Assembly (NCBI RefSeq): GCF_030316855.1
Contig: NZ_JASZYR010000003.1
Span: 434,001-498,000, forward strand
Length of the DNA stretch: 64,000 bases
Direction: 5' to 3'
Source: Variovorax sp. J22P240
Lineage (GTDB): Bacteria; Pseudomonadota; Gammaproteobacteria; Burkholderiales; Burkholderiaceae_C
This document shows, one piece after another, positions 44,006-52,487 of the stretch. Within the stretch, counting starts at the first letter, position 1; the number at the start of each line of letters is the position of its first letter. The notes below the pieces were generated by a model. The model was not told where the DNA came from. It was given only the letters and a program-made list of their open reading frames with translations, and searched no databases. The position numbers and the translations under genes were made by a program.

Positions 44006-45433
44006 ATGAGCACGATCAACTACAGCGAGAAGATCCCCAACAACGTCAACCTCGGCGAAGACCGAACGCTGCAGCGCGCGCTCGAAGGCTGGCAGCCCAA
44101 CTTCGTCAACTGGTGGGACGATGTCGGTCCCGATGGTTCGACCGCCTACGAGGTCTACCTGCGCACTGCGGTCAGCGTCGACCCGCAGGGCTGGGCCCAG
44201 TTCGGCCACGTGAAGATGCGCGACTACCGCTGGGGCATCTTCCTGAACCCGGGCGATGCCAACCGCGAGATCCACTTCGGCGACCACAAGGGCGAGAAGG
44301 CCTGGCAGGACGTGCCCGGCGAGCACCGCGCCAACCTGCGCCGCATCATCGTCACGCAGGGCGACACCGAGCCGGCATCGGTCGAGCAGCAGCGCCACCT
44401 GGGCCTCACCGCGCCCAGCATGTACGACCTGCGAAACCTCTACCAGATCAACGTGGAAGAGGGCCGCCACCTGTGGGCCATGGTCTACCTGCTGCACAAG
44501 CATTTCGGCCGCGACGGCCGCGAAGAAGCCGAGGCGCTGCTGCAGCGCCAGTCCGGCGACCAGGACAACCCGCGCATCCTCGGCGCCTTCAACGAGAAGA
44601 CGCCCGACTGGCTCGCCTTCTTCATGTTCACGTACTTCACGGACCGCGACGGCAAGTTCCAGTTGTCGGCGCTGGCCGAGAGCGCCTTCGATCCGCTGGC
44701 GCGCACTACCAAGTTCATGCTGACCGAGGAAGCGCACCACATGTTCGTGGGCGAGAGTGGCGTCTCGCGTGTGCTGCAACGCACCGCGCAGGTCATGAAC
44801 GAGCTGAAGACGGACGATCCGCAGAAGGTGCGCGCCGCCGGTGCCATCGACCTCGGCACCATCCAGCGCTACCTGAATTTCCACTACAGCGTGACCATCG
44901 ACCTCTTCGGCGCCGACCAGTCGAGCAACGCCGCCACCTTCTACAGCTCCGGCCTCAAGGGCCGTTACGAGGAAGGCAAGCGCACCGACGACCACGTGCT
45001 CAAGGGCCAGACCTACAAGGTGCTGGAAGTGGTGAACGGCCAACTCGTCGAGAAGGACGTGCCGATGCTCAACGCGCTCAACGAAGTGCTGCGCGACGAC
45101 TTCATCAAGGACTCCGTGGCCGGCGTCGGCCGCTGGAACAAGGTGCTCGAGAAGGCCGGCATTCCGACCCGCCTGACCGTGCCGCACAAGGCCTTCAACC
45201 GCCAGATCGGCGCCTTGGCCGGCATCAAGATGTCGCCCGAAGGCCGCGTGGTGAACGAGCAGGAATGGGCCGCCAAGAAAGCCGAATGGCTGCCGACGCC
45301 CGACGACTTCGCTTTCGTGGCATCGTTGATGGGCCGCGTGGTCGATCCAGGCAAGTTCGCAGGCTGGATCGCGCCGCCGGTGATGGGCATCAACCGCCAA
45401 CCAGTCGATTTCGAATACGTGCGTTTCGGTTGA
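44006..45433 (+). CDS. boxB: Benzoyl-CoA 2,3-epoxidase, diiron oxygenase component
   Basis: A 475-residue class I diiron oxygenase that epoxidises benzoyl-CoA with O2 and electrons from BoxA. Two ExxH-type iron-ligand motifs are visible: EEGRH (151-155) and EEAHH (241-245), on the expected helices. Length and the N-terminal [12 protein letters not shown] match BoxB. AAGGAACAACG precedes the ATG. Confidence 0.96.
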   Translation: MSTINYSEKIPNNVNLGEDRTLQRALEGWQPNFVNWWDDVGPDGSTAYEVYLRTAVSVDPQGWAQFGHVKMRDYRWGIFLNPGDANREIHFGDHKGEKAWQDVPGEHRANLRRIIVTQGDTEPASVEQQRHLGLTAPSMYDLRNLYQINVEEGRHLWAMVYLLHKHFGRDGREEAEALLQRQSGDQDNPRILGAFNEKTPDWLAFFMFTYFTDRDGKFQLSALAESAFDPLARTTKFMLTEEAHHMFVGESGVSRVLQRTAQVMNELKTDDPQKVRAAGAIDLGTIQRYLNFHYSVTIDLFGADQSSNAATFYSSGLKGRYEEGKRTDDHVLKGQTYKVLEVVNGQLVEKDVPMLNALNEVLRDDFIKDSVAGVGRWNKVLEKAGIPTRLTVPHKAFNRQIGALAGIKMSPEGRVVNEQEWAAKKAEWLPTPDDFAFVASLMGRVVDPGKFAGWIAPPVMGINRQPVDFEYVRFG

Positions 45434-45464
45434 TCTGGCGAGGGAGGGGTACAAGGAGACAACC

Positions 45465-46739
45465 ATGGACATGGCCGAAATCAACGTCATCAAGCAGCAC
45501 CTGATCGACCCCGAGATCTGCATCCGATGCAACACCTGCGAGGCGACCTGCCCGGTCAACGCCATCACGCACGACGACCGCAACTACGTGGTGCGCGCCG
45601 ACGTGTGCAACGGCTGCATGGCCTGCATCTCGCCGTGCCCGACGGGCTCGATCGACAACTGGCGCACCATGCCGGTGGCACGCGCCTATTCCATCGAAGA
45701 GCAGCTCACATGGGACGAGCTGCCCGCCGAACTCTCTCCCGAGCAGCTCGAAGCGGAAGGCGTCGCGACGCCCGGTGAAACGCTGATGCAGGTGCCCTCC
45801 GCCGCGCCGCAGCCGCCTGCCGAACCCGGCGAAGTCGCCTTCAATTCCGCGCAGTACGGCGCCACCGTGCCGCCATGGTCGGCCGCCCATGCCTACACCA
45901 ACCTGTTCCCGCCAAAGAGCCCGACCACCGCGACCGTGGTGGGCAACTTCAACTGCACCGAAGCCGGCTACGAGAACCAGACGCACCACATCGTGCTCGA
46001 CCTCGGCAGCATGCCCTTCCCGGTGCTGGAAGGCCAATCGATCGCCATCATCCCGCCCGGCGTCGACGCCAACGGCAAGCCGCACTTCGCGCGCCAATAC
46101 TCGATCGCCAGCCCGCGCAACGGCGAGCGGCCCGGCTACAACAACATCTCGCTGACCGTGAAGCGTGTGCTGGAGGACCACCAGGGCAACCCCGTGCGCG
46201 GCGTGTGCAGCAACTATGTGTGCGACCTGAAGGTCGGCGACAAGGTGCAGGTCATCGGGCCCTTCGGCTCGTCCTTCCTGATGCCGAACCATCCGAAGTC
46301 GCACATCGTGATGATCTGCACCGGCACCGGCAGCGCCCCCATGCGCGCGATGACCGAATGGCGCCGGCGCCTGCGCAAGAGCGGCAAGTTCGAGGGCGGC
46401 AAGCTCATGCTCTTCTTCGGCGCGCGCACGCAGCAGGAGCTGCCGTACTTCGGCCCGCTGCAGACGTTGCCCAAGGATTTCATCGACATCAACTTCGCGT
46501 TCTCGCGCACACAGGGCCAGCCCAGGCGCTACGTGCAGGACATGATGCGCGAGCGCGCCGCGGACCTCGTCGAGCTTCTGAGGGACGGCCAGAGCCACTT
46601 TTACGTGTGCGGCCTGAAGAGCATGGAAGAGGGCGTCGTGCTCGCGCTGCGCGACGTCGCGACCGAAGCCGGCCTCGACTGGGACACCGTCGGCCAGAGC
46701 CTCAAGCGGGAGGGGCGTCTGCACCTCGAAACGTATTGA
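45465..46739 (+). CDS. boxA: Benzoyl-CoA epoxidase reductase component (ferredoxin-NADP reductase type)
   Basis: A 424-residue reductase that passes electrons from NADPH to BoxB. The N-terminus binds two [4Fe-4S] clusters: C19, C22, C25, C29 and C48, C51, C54, C58. A Pro-rich linker (about 105-125) leads to an FNR-like FAD/NADPH module with [11 protein letters not shown] and [24 protein letters not shown] precedes the ATG. It ends the boxCBA trio. Confidence 0.96.
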   Translation: MDMAEINVIKQHLIDPEICIRCNTCEATCPVNAITHDDRNYVVRADVCNGCMACISPCPTGSIDNWRTMPVARAYSIEEQLTWDELPAELSPEQLEAEGVATPGETLMQVPSAAPQPPAEPGEVAFNSAQYGATVPPWSAAHAYTNLFPPKSPTTATVVGNFNCTEAGYENQTHHIVLDLGSMPFPVLEGQSIAIIPPGVDANGKPHFARQYSIASPRNGERPGYNNISLTVKRVLEDHQGNPVRGVCSNYVCDLKVGDKVQVIGPFGSSFLMPNHPKSHIVMICTGTGSAPMRAMTEWRRRLRKSGKFEGGKLMLFFGARTQQELPYFGPLQTLPKDFIDINFAFSRTQGQPRRYVQDMMRERAADLVELLRDGQSHFYVCGLKSMEEGVVLALRDVATEAGLDWDTVGQSLKREGRLHLETY

Positions 46740-46749
46740 CAATGTCCTG

Positions 46750-47190
46750 ATGAAATTCGCCGACTTCCACGCGGGCCAGATCATCGAAGCGGGCCCGTAC
46801 CTCGTGACGGAGGCGGAAGTCCTGCAGTTCGCGCGGGCCTATGACCCGCAGTGGTTCCACACGGATGCCGACGCGGCGGCTGGCGGCCCCTTTGGCGGAC
46901 TTATCGCGAGCGGCTGGCACACCAGCGCGATCGCGATGCGGCTCGTCGCCGATGCCGCTCTCGCCGGCTCCGAATCCTTCGCATCGCCCGGCTTGCAGTA
47001 CCTCAAGTGGCCCAATCCGGTGCGGCCCGGGGACAGCCTGCGGCTCGTTGCCGATGTCGCGGAAGTGCGGCGTTCGGAAAAGCGGCCGACGCTGGGCATC
47101 CTGCGCTGGCGCTGGCGGCTGTTCAACCAGCGGGAACTCCCGGTGCTGGATCTGGAGGCGACCAGTCTGTTCAGGTTGGAACCCACATAG
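46750..47190 (+). CDS. MaoC-like hot-dog-fold dehydratase
   Basis: A 146-residue single hot-dog protein with the hydratase-2 motif YDPQWFHTDADAA (D31, H36) and GGLIASGWHTSAIAMRL. It would hydrate an enoyl-CoA. It begins 10 bp after boxA, so it is probably cotranscribed and may act on dehydroadipyl-CoA or on a later beta-oxidation intermediate. The family also includes proteins without enzymatic role. Confidence 0.8.
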   Translation: MKFADFHAGQIIEAGPYLVTEAEVLQFARAYDPQWFHTDADAAAGGPFGGLIASGWHTSAIAMRLVADAALAGSESFASPGLQYLKWPNPVRPGDSLRLVADVAEVRRSEKRPTLGILRWRWRLFNQRELPVLDLEATSLFRLEPT

Positions 47191-47223
47191 TTCAGCTAGG
47201 AAGCGCCCCGCCGTTGTCATGAT

Positions 47224-48039
47224 TCACGGTCTGGTTGCTGCCGTGAGCACGGCCGGCATGGGCACTTCATAGCCAAGCCCTTTCCTGAAAGGCTCCAGCG
47301 CGGTCAGGATCGCGTCGTCGATCGCATCCAGCGCCTCGGCATGCTGGCGCTGCAGCGTGCCGCGCATCCGAACGGTGCCGGTCTTCAGGGTGAGCAGGAC
47401 CTGCTCGCTCGATGAAGGTCGCCAGGTCTGCAGCACCCGTGTCACCGCGACGTCCTGGAAGCCTGCGGAGGTCATCGCCTTCTCGCTCGTCGCGGCATCG
47501 GCAAACAGGAACATGTTGGGCCCTCCGGGCAGGCCCACGTCCATGGAGCCATGCGCATTGACCGCGTCGAGGACGGCGCCGAAGAGCTTCGCTTCCTGCG
47601 GTGCATCCCAGACCGCGAAGGCGAGTCTTCCTCCGCTCTTGAGCACACGAAACGCTTCTCGAAAGAATCGCTCAGGGTCCGGAAAGTGAAGCACGCCGTA
47701 ATTGGCGACGACCGCATCGAAGGTCGCGCCCGCAAAGGGCAAGTTGCCTGCGTCGGCCTCCATGAAGGCCGCGGCCGGAAAGCGCTGTTTGGCGAGGCGT
47801 ACCTGCTCGGCCGAGAAGTCGGCGCCCGTGACCTGGGCCCCGCGCGCGAGGACTGCGCCCGCGGCATAGCCGGCACCTGTCGCCACATCCAGCACGACGC
47901 CGCCCGCCTTGATGCCGGCGGCGTCGAGCAGGGGGCCGATCGATTGGGTCGTGAGGCTCGACAAGAGGTCGTCGTAGCTCGCGCAGACAGTGGGGTCCGC
48001 CCAGCCGGCGTGCTCGAAGTCGCGGAACGATTCGGTCAT
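47224..48039 (-). CDS. SAM-dependent class I methyltransferase
   Basis: A 271-residue methyltransferase with SAM-binding motif I VLDVATGAGYAAG (about 49-61), acidic strand end GADFSAEQ, and motif VVANYGVLHFPDPE. This is the UbiE/Methyltransf_11 type; the methyl acceptor is not evident. AGGAGG precedes the ATG at 48039; the reading frame extending upstream is not family-like. It converges on the MaoC gene, 33 bp apart, with 181 bp of gene-free sequence upstream. Confidence 0.82.
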   Translation of the reverse strand: MTESFRDFEHAGWADPTVCASYDDLLSSLTTQSIGPLLDAAGIKAGGVVLDVATGAGYAAGAVLARGAQVTGADFSAEQVRLAKQRFPAAAFMEADAGNLPFAGATFDAVVANYGVLHFPDPERFFREAFRVLKSGGRLAFAVWDAPQEAKLFGAVLDAVNAHGSMDVGLPGGPNMFLFADAATSEKAMTSAGFQDVAVTRVLQTWRPSSSEQVLLTLKTGTVRMRGTLQRQHAEALDAIDDAILTALEPFRKGLGYEVPMPAVLTAATRP

Positions 48040-48220
48040 GGACGCCTCCTGTGCGAGCGACTCCCGGATCGAAAAATAGTGCGCCCTCCTCGCAGCAGTG
48101 TCAATCGAACTCCCGCCGACTTGCGCACCGCTACCGGATGGGGACAGCTTCATTGATCGGCGGCGCGCTTGGTCTCGTGGCGTCGACCGTCATCTTTGCG
48201 TTGCGTGAGCGAACGGCACG

Positions 48221-48856
48221 CTAGTCCAGCAGTCGGTTGTGCACCGCGTACTGCACCAACTGGGCATTGGAGCCGACGCCGAGCTTCTCGAGGATGCGAC
48301 GCCGGTAGGTGCTGACGGTCTTCACGTTGATCAGCAGTCGCTCCGCGATGGCCGTCAGCGCCTCGCCAGCGACGATCATTCGCATGATCTCCGACTCGCG
48401 TGTCGAAAGATGCTCGTGCGGCCTGGGGTTCGGCTCCAGTCCGTGCAGCGAATCGAGCAAGGCCTCGGTGACCGCCGGCGGGATGAACTTCTTGCCGCGG
48501 TTGACGTTGCGGATCGCCGCGATGAGGTCGCTTGCTTCCATGTCCTTGGCCACATAGCCCTTGGCGCCGTTGCGCAGCGCGCGCATCGCGTACTGCGGTG
48601 CGGCATACATGCTCAGCATGATCACGTGCACCGTGGGAAAGCGCTTGTGCACCAGGTCCAGGACATCCAGTCCGCTGCTGTCCGGCAGGTTGATGTCCAG
48701 CAGCAGCACCTGCGTGTCGCGGCGCTCCAGCATGGCGAGGCCTTCCCGCCATTCGCCAGTCTCCTCCACGCGTTCGATGTCCGGCGCATCCTGCAGCACC
48801 TTGCGCAGGCCGGAGCGGAACATCGCGTGGTCGTCGATGATCAGGACGTTGATCAT
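48221..48856 (-). CDS. NarL/LuxR-family response regulator
   Basis: A 211-residue regulator. The receiver domain has the acidic pair D8-D9 and the phosphoacceptor D54 in LLLDINLPD. The C-terminal LuxR HTH includes LSTRESEIMRMIVAGEALTAIAERLLINVKTVSTYRRRI (shown as its start LSTRESEIM and recognition VKTVSTY). Its ATG overlaps the stop of the histidine kinase by 4 nt, so the two form a two-component system. Targets are unknown, though the divergent lipoprotein operon next to it is a candidate. Confidence 0.92.
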   Translation of the reverse strand: MINVLIIDDHAMFRSGLRKVLQDAPDIERVEETGEWREGLAMLERRDTQVLLLDINLPDSSGLDVLDLVHKRFPTVHVIMLSMYAAPQYAMRALRNGAKGYVAKDMEASDLIAAIRNVNRGKKFIPPAVTEALLDSLHGLEPNPRPHEHLSTRESEIMRMIVAGEALTAIAERLLINVKTVSTYRRRILEKLGVGSNAQLVQYAVHNRLLD

Positions 48857-49938
48857 CCGCGCAGCAAAGGGTTGTCGACGATCGGCGCGTGCAGCGTCAC
48901 CTTCGTGCCCGCGCCGGGCGCGGAGTCGATGGTGAGCGTGCCGCCTATCTCGTGTGCGCGCTCCCGCATCGAAATGAGGCCCAGCGAATGTCGGGTCGCA
49001 TCGTGACGGATGCTGCCGGCGCCGGGCATGCCGCAGCCGTTGTCTTCGATCTCGAGCCATAAGGCGTGATCGGTGCGGCGCAGGCGCACCGCGACAGCCG
49101 TGGCTTTCGCGTGGCGTGCGATGTTGGTCAGTGCCTCCTGGAAGATCCGGTAGACCGCGATGGAGCGCCATCGACACAGGTCGAGATCGAACTCGCCCGG
49201 CTCCATGCTGACCTTGAGCCCCGATCGCTCGCGAAACCGCGCCAGATGGCTCGCGATCGCTGCGTGCAGGCCCAGGTGGTCGAGCAACTGCGGTCGCATC
49301 GACTCGGACAGTTCGCGCACGTTGTCGATCGCCTCCACCAGCAGGGCGTTCAGGTCGGTCGCGATGCCGCGGATGGTCCGCGAGCGAGAGCGCCGCGAGA
49401 TGCGACCGACATCCAGCTTCATGGAGGTGAGCAGGCCGCCGAGCACATCGTGCACCTCGCGTGCGTACTCGGCGCGCTGCTGCTCGCGGATGCTGTTGAG
49501 ATGCGATGCGAGCTCGCGGTACTCCTGGCGCGATTGCCGAAGCTCGGCGTCTCGCTGCACCTGCGCACTGACGTTGACGCCCACGCCCACGATCGCGGGC
49601 CGTCCGCGGTATTGCATGGCTTCGCCGTGTACTTCGATGTAGACCACGTGCCCATCGCGATGCAGCCCCTGCGTGATGAAGCGCATGCTCTTCACTTCGC
49701 CGGAGATGCGGCGGTTGTAGCGGTCCATCACCTCCGCTTCGTAGTAGGCCGGGACGCACTCGCGCAGCGGCCGGCCCGTCATCTCGTCGACCGAGTAGCC
49801 GGCCATCGCGCCGAAGGTCGCGTTCGAATAGTGGAAGTGCTCGTCCTGCAGGATGTAGATGCCAGCCACGGACTGTTCCACGATCCCGCGAAACGGCACG
49901 GCTTCGATCCCGCTCTTGCCAAGGGACTCTTGCGTCAT
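48853..49938 (-). CDS. PAS-domain sensor histidine kinase, NarL-partner type (HisKA_3)
   Basis: A 361-residue cytoplasmic kinase without membrane segments. A PAS domain occupies about 12-125 (GIYILQDEHFHYSNATFGAMAGYS). A HisKA_3 dimerisation helix follows with REVHDVLGGLL and the phosphoacceptor H163. The ATPase region has IFQEALTNIARHAKA and DNGCGM. The TTG at 50004 is an alternative start; ATG 49938 with GAGAC upstream is chosen. Lack of a periplasmic domain suggests it senses an internal signal. Confidence 0.9.
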   Translation of the reverse strand: MTQESLGKSGIEAVPFRGIVEQSVAGIYILQDEHFHYSNATFGAMAGYSVDEMTGRPLRECVPAYYEAEVMDRYNRRISGEVKSMRFITQGLHRDGHVVYIEVHGEAMQYRGRPAIVGVGVNVSAQVQRDAELRQSRQEYRELASHLNSIREQQRAEYAREVHDVLGGLLTSMKLDVGRISRRSRSRTIRGIATDLNALLVEAIDNVRELSESMRPQLLDHLGLHAAIASHLARFRERSGLKVSMEPGEFDLDLCRWRSIAVYRIFQEALTNIARHAKATAVAVRLRRTDHALWLEIEDNGCGMPGAGSIRHDATRHSLGLISMRERAHEIGGTLTIDSAPGAGTKVTLHAPIVDNPLLRG

Positions 49939-50169
49939 GGTCTCGTACGCACGCCGGAGTGCCGGCGCGCGCAACGTGTCTCCGAAAGTTTGTTGCCGTA
50001 TCAAATTGTGCCGCCTCTTGCGGCGTGCCGCATTCGCCTAATCCCGAGTACGGCTCAGTGATTCCCCTGAGTCCGATGCCCGTTTATCTGACAGCAACTT
50101 CCCGTTGATCTGACTGGTGGGCCAACGGCCCGGGCCCTACGATCGAACGACAAGGATGGAGACAAGCGA

Positions 50170-52437
50170 ATGAACGAGTGCTGGAAGCGGGCGCGGATGG
50201 CGGCCGCGTGGATGAGTGTGGGCGTGAGCGCATTGGCCCTGGTTGCATGTGGAGGAGGCGGCAGTGGCGGTGGCTCCGCCTTCCTTCCCCCTTCGGCTCA
50301 GACGCCCGCCGGCTCGGATTCCGGAACCGGCGGTGTCGCCAACCCGACAACGACTGATCCGGACACCCAGGTTCCCGACACGAAGGTCCCAGATCCGGGT
50401 ACCCCGAGGCCGGAAGTCTCGCTGGCGGGCCTGAAGTTCTGGGTGAACGAAATGGGCCCGTCCGGCGAGACCGCCTTCAGTGGTCCGCAGCAGTCGGCCT
50501 TCCTCTGCCTGACGCAGCTGTCGAACCTGGGCGCGCCCGAGGTCGACAACCACGACGGCGTGGGCCAGCCGATCTACCAGGTGCCGGGCAATGCGAGCAG
50601 TCCGTTGCTGGGCTACAGCAAGAGCTGCAGTGTGAAGACGCAGCTGCGCTACTTCTACTACACGGGCACCGACTTCGCCCCCTTCAATCCCGCCACGCAG
50701 TTCACGACGCCGCCGGCCAACCTGCAGCGCGTGCGCGTCAACGGCGTCGACGTGCCCTTCGTCGTGCGCGTCGAAGCCGGCACCATCAATCGCTTCGCGT
50801 ACAGCGTGGCGATGCTGGCACCCTTCGCGGAAACCACCGCGCAGCCGCAGGACCTGAACAACTCGGCGTGGAACCAGAAGCTCGTCTACTGGATGCGCGG
50901 CGGCGTGGGCGTGGGCCACCAGCAGGGCAAGGCCATGTGGTTCGGCGGGCTCTGGAGTGAGGAGAAGCCGGTGATGCCGCGTCTGCTGGAGCAGGGTTAC
51001 GCCGTCGTTTCGTCGTCGGGCAACGAGACGGGCGTGCACTACAACCTGCAACTGGGCGAGGAAACGGCCGTCATGGTCAAGGAACATTTCGTCCAGACCT
51101 ACGGCACGCCGAAGTACACCGTCGCCATGGGTATCTCCGGCGGCGCCGTGCAGCAGTACGTCTACGCGCAGAACAGGCCTAAGGGCCTCTTCGATGCGGG
51201 CGTGCCGATCCAGTCCTATCCGGACATGGTGACGCAGGTGCCCTACGTGTCCGACTGCCCGCTGCTCGAGCAGTACTTCAAGGACGAGGTCGCGCTCGAT
51301 CCATCGTCGATGTGGGCCACGTGGAGCCGTCGCACGCTGGTCGAGGGCCTGGCCACGAGCGATGTGCGTCCCAACAGCTTCCTGGGTGGCACGGGCTCGT
51401 CCGAATGCATCGAAGGCTGGGGCAAGGCGGGACCGGTGGTCTTCAATCCGGTCTTCACCGATCCAGCCTTTCCGAGCACGGCGGCACTCCTGGGTTGGCC
51501 CAACGCGTTCGCCAACGTGAAGTGGACCCACTGGAACGACCTGGCCAACATCTACGGCACAGACGCCCAAGGCTTCGCGCCGATCCCGATCGACAACGTG
51601 GGCGTGCAGTACGGCCTCAAGGCGCTGAAGGACGGTGCGATCTCCGCGCAGGAATTCCTGCGCATCAATGCCTGCGCCGGCAGCTGGAAGGAGCAGGACG
51701 AGTTCCTGAACTGGCTGCTGCCGCCCACCGACCCGTTCGACAGCCGCAACATGCGGCGCAGCGCCGACTGTCGCACCGACGCCGGCACGCCCGCGCCGCG
51801 GCGCAGCGGCAACGTGAAGGCGATGAACCTTGCCTACACCTCGGGGCAGGTGTTCACCGGCAAGACGCTCGACATCCCGCTGATCGATCTGCGGCCGTGG
51901 AAGGAAGACGTGCTGGACATGCACAACTCCCGCCAGTCGTTCTCGGCGCGTGCGCGTCTTGCAGCCGGCGGCGGCAATGCCGGTAACCAGGTGATCTGGT
52001 TCACCCGCGAGACCAGCACGGCCGGCGTTGCCACGCGCGCCACAGATGCGCTCGCGGTGCTCGACGCTTACCTCACGAACGACGCCAAACCGGCCCGATT
52101 CGTCGACCAGTGCTTCGACGCGGCAGGGCAGACCATTGGAGCCGGATCGCAAGTCTGGAGCGGCATCCTCGACGGTGGCAGCGCGGGCGCCTGCACGCAG
52201 AGCTTCACCGTCAACACGAGCCCGCGCATGGTCGCTGGCGATTCGTACCGCGGGGACATGTTCAAGTGCGCGTCCAAGCCGGTTGCCAGCGCGCTCGCCG
52301 ACGGAACCTACGCGCCGAGCGCCGGCGGCGGCGCCGACCCATTCAGCCCGGCGGAGAAGGCTTGGCTGAACAGGATCTTCCCGCAAGGCGTCTGCGACTA
52401 TTCCAAGCCCGACATGGGGCGGCCCGCCGGCTTCTGA
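50170..52437 (+). CDS. DUF6351 secreted hydrolase-like lipoprotein, copy 1
   Basis: A 755-residue exported protein. The signal ends in lipobox LVAC, C27 followed by GGGGSGGGS, and a Pro/Thr/Asp-rich linker runs to about residue 85. The core has an alpha/beta-hydrolase-like nucleophile elbow GISGGA with S323. Conserved blocks include VPFVVRVEAGTINRFAYSV, DNVGVQYGLKAL and PRMVAGDS, which recur in the next gene. The family is annotated only as DUF6351; an extracellular ester- or polymer-cleaving role is plausible but unproven. AAGGATGGAGACAAGCG precedes the ATG. It is divergent from the two-component system. Confidence 0.8.
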   Translation: MNECWKRARMAAAWMSVGVSALALVACGGGGSGGGSAFLPPSAQTPAGSDSGTGGVANPTTTDPDTQVPDTKVPDPGTPRPEVSLAGLKFWVNEMGPSGETAFSGPQQSAFLCLTQLSNLGAPEVDNHDGVGQPIYQVPGNASSPLLGYSKSCSVKTQLRYFYYTGTDFAPFNPATQFTTPPANLQRVRVNGVDVPFVVRVEAGTINRFAYSVAMLAPFAETTAQPQDLNNSAWNQKLVYWMRGGVGVGHQQGKAMWFGGLWSEEKPVMPRLLEQGYAVVSSSGNETGVHYNLQLGEETAVMVKEHFVQTYGTPKYTVAMGISGGAVQQYVYAQNRPKGLFDAGVPIQSYPDMVTQVPYVSDCPLLEQYFKDEVALDPSSMWATWSRRTLVEGLATSDVRPNSFLGGTGSSECIEGWGKAGPVVFNPVFTDPAFPSTAALLGWPNAFANVKWTHWNDLANIYGTDAQGFAPIPIDNVGVQYGLKALKDGAISAQEFLRINACAGSWKEQDEFLNWLLPPTDPFDSRNMRRSADCRTDAGTPAPRRSGNVKAMNLAYTSGQVFTGKTLDIPLIDLRPWKEDVLDMHNSRQSFSARARLAAGGGNAGNQVIWFTRETSTAGVATRATDALAVLDAYLTNDAKPARFVDQCFDAAGQTIGAGSQVWSGILDGGSAGACTQSFTVNTSPRMVAGDSYRGDMFKCASKPVASALADGTYAPSAGGGADPFSPAEKAWLNRIFPQGVCDYSKPDMGRPAGF

Positions 52438-52487
52438 GCCGGGCGCACGACCCCCGCGAATCCAACGAATACAACGAGGAGGTATCG

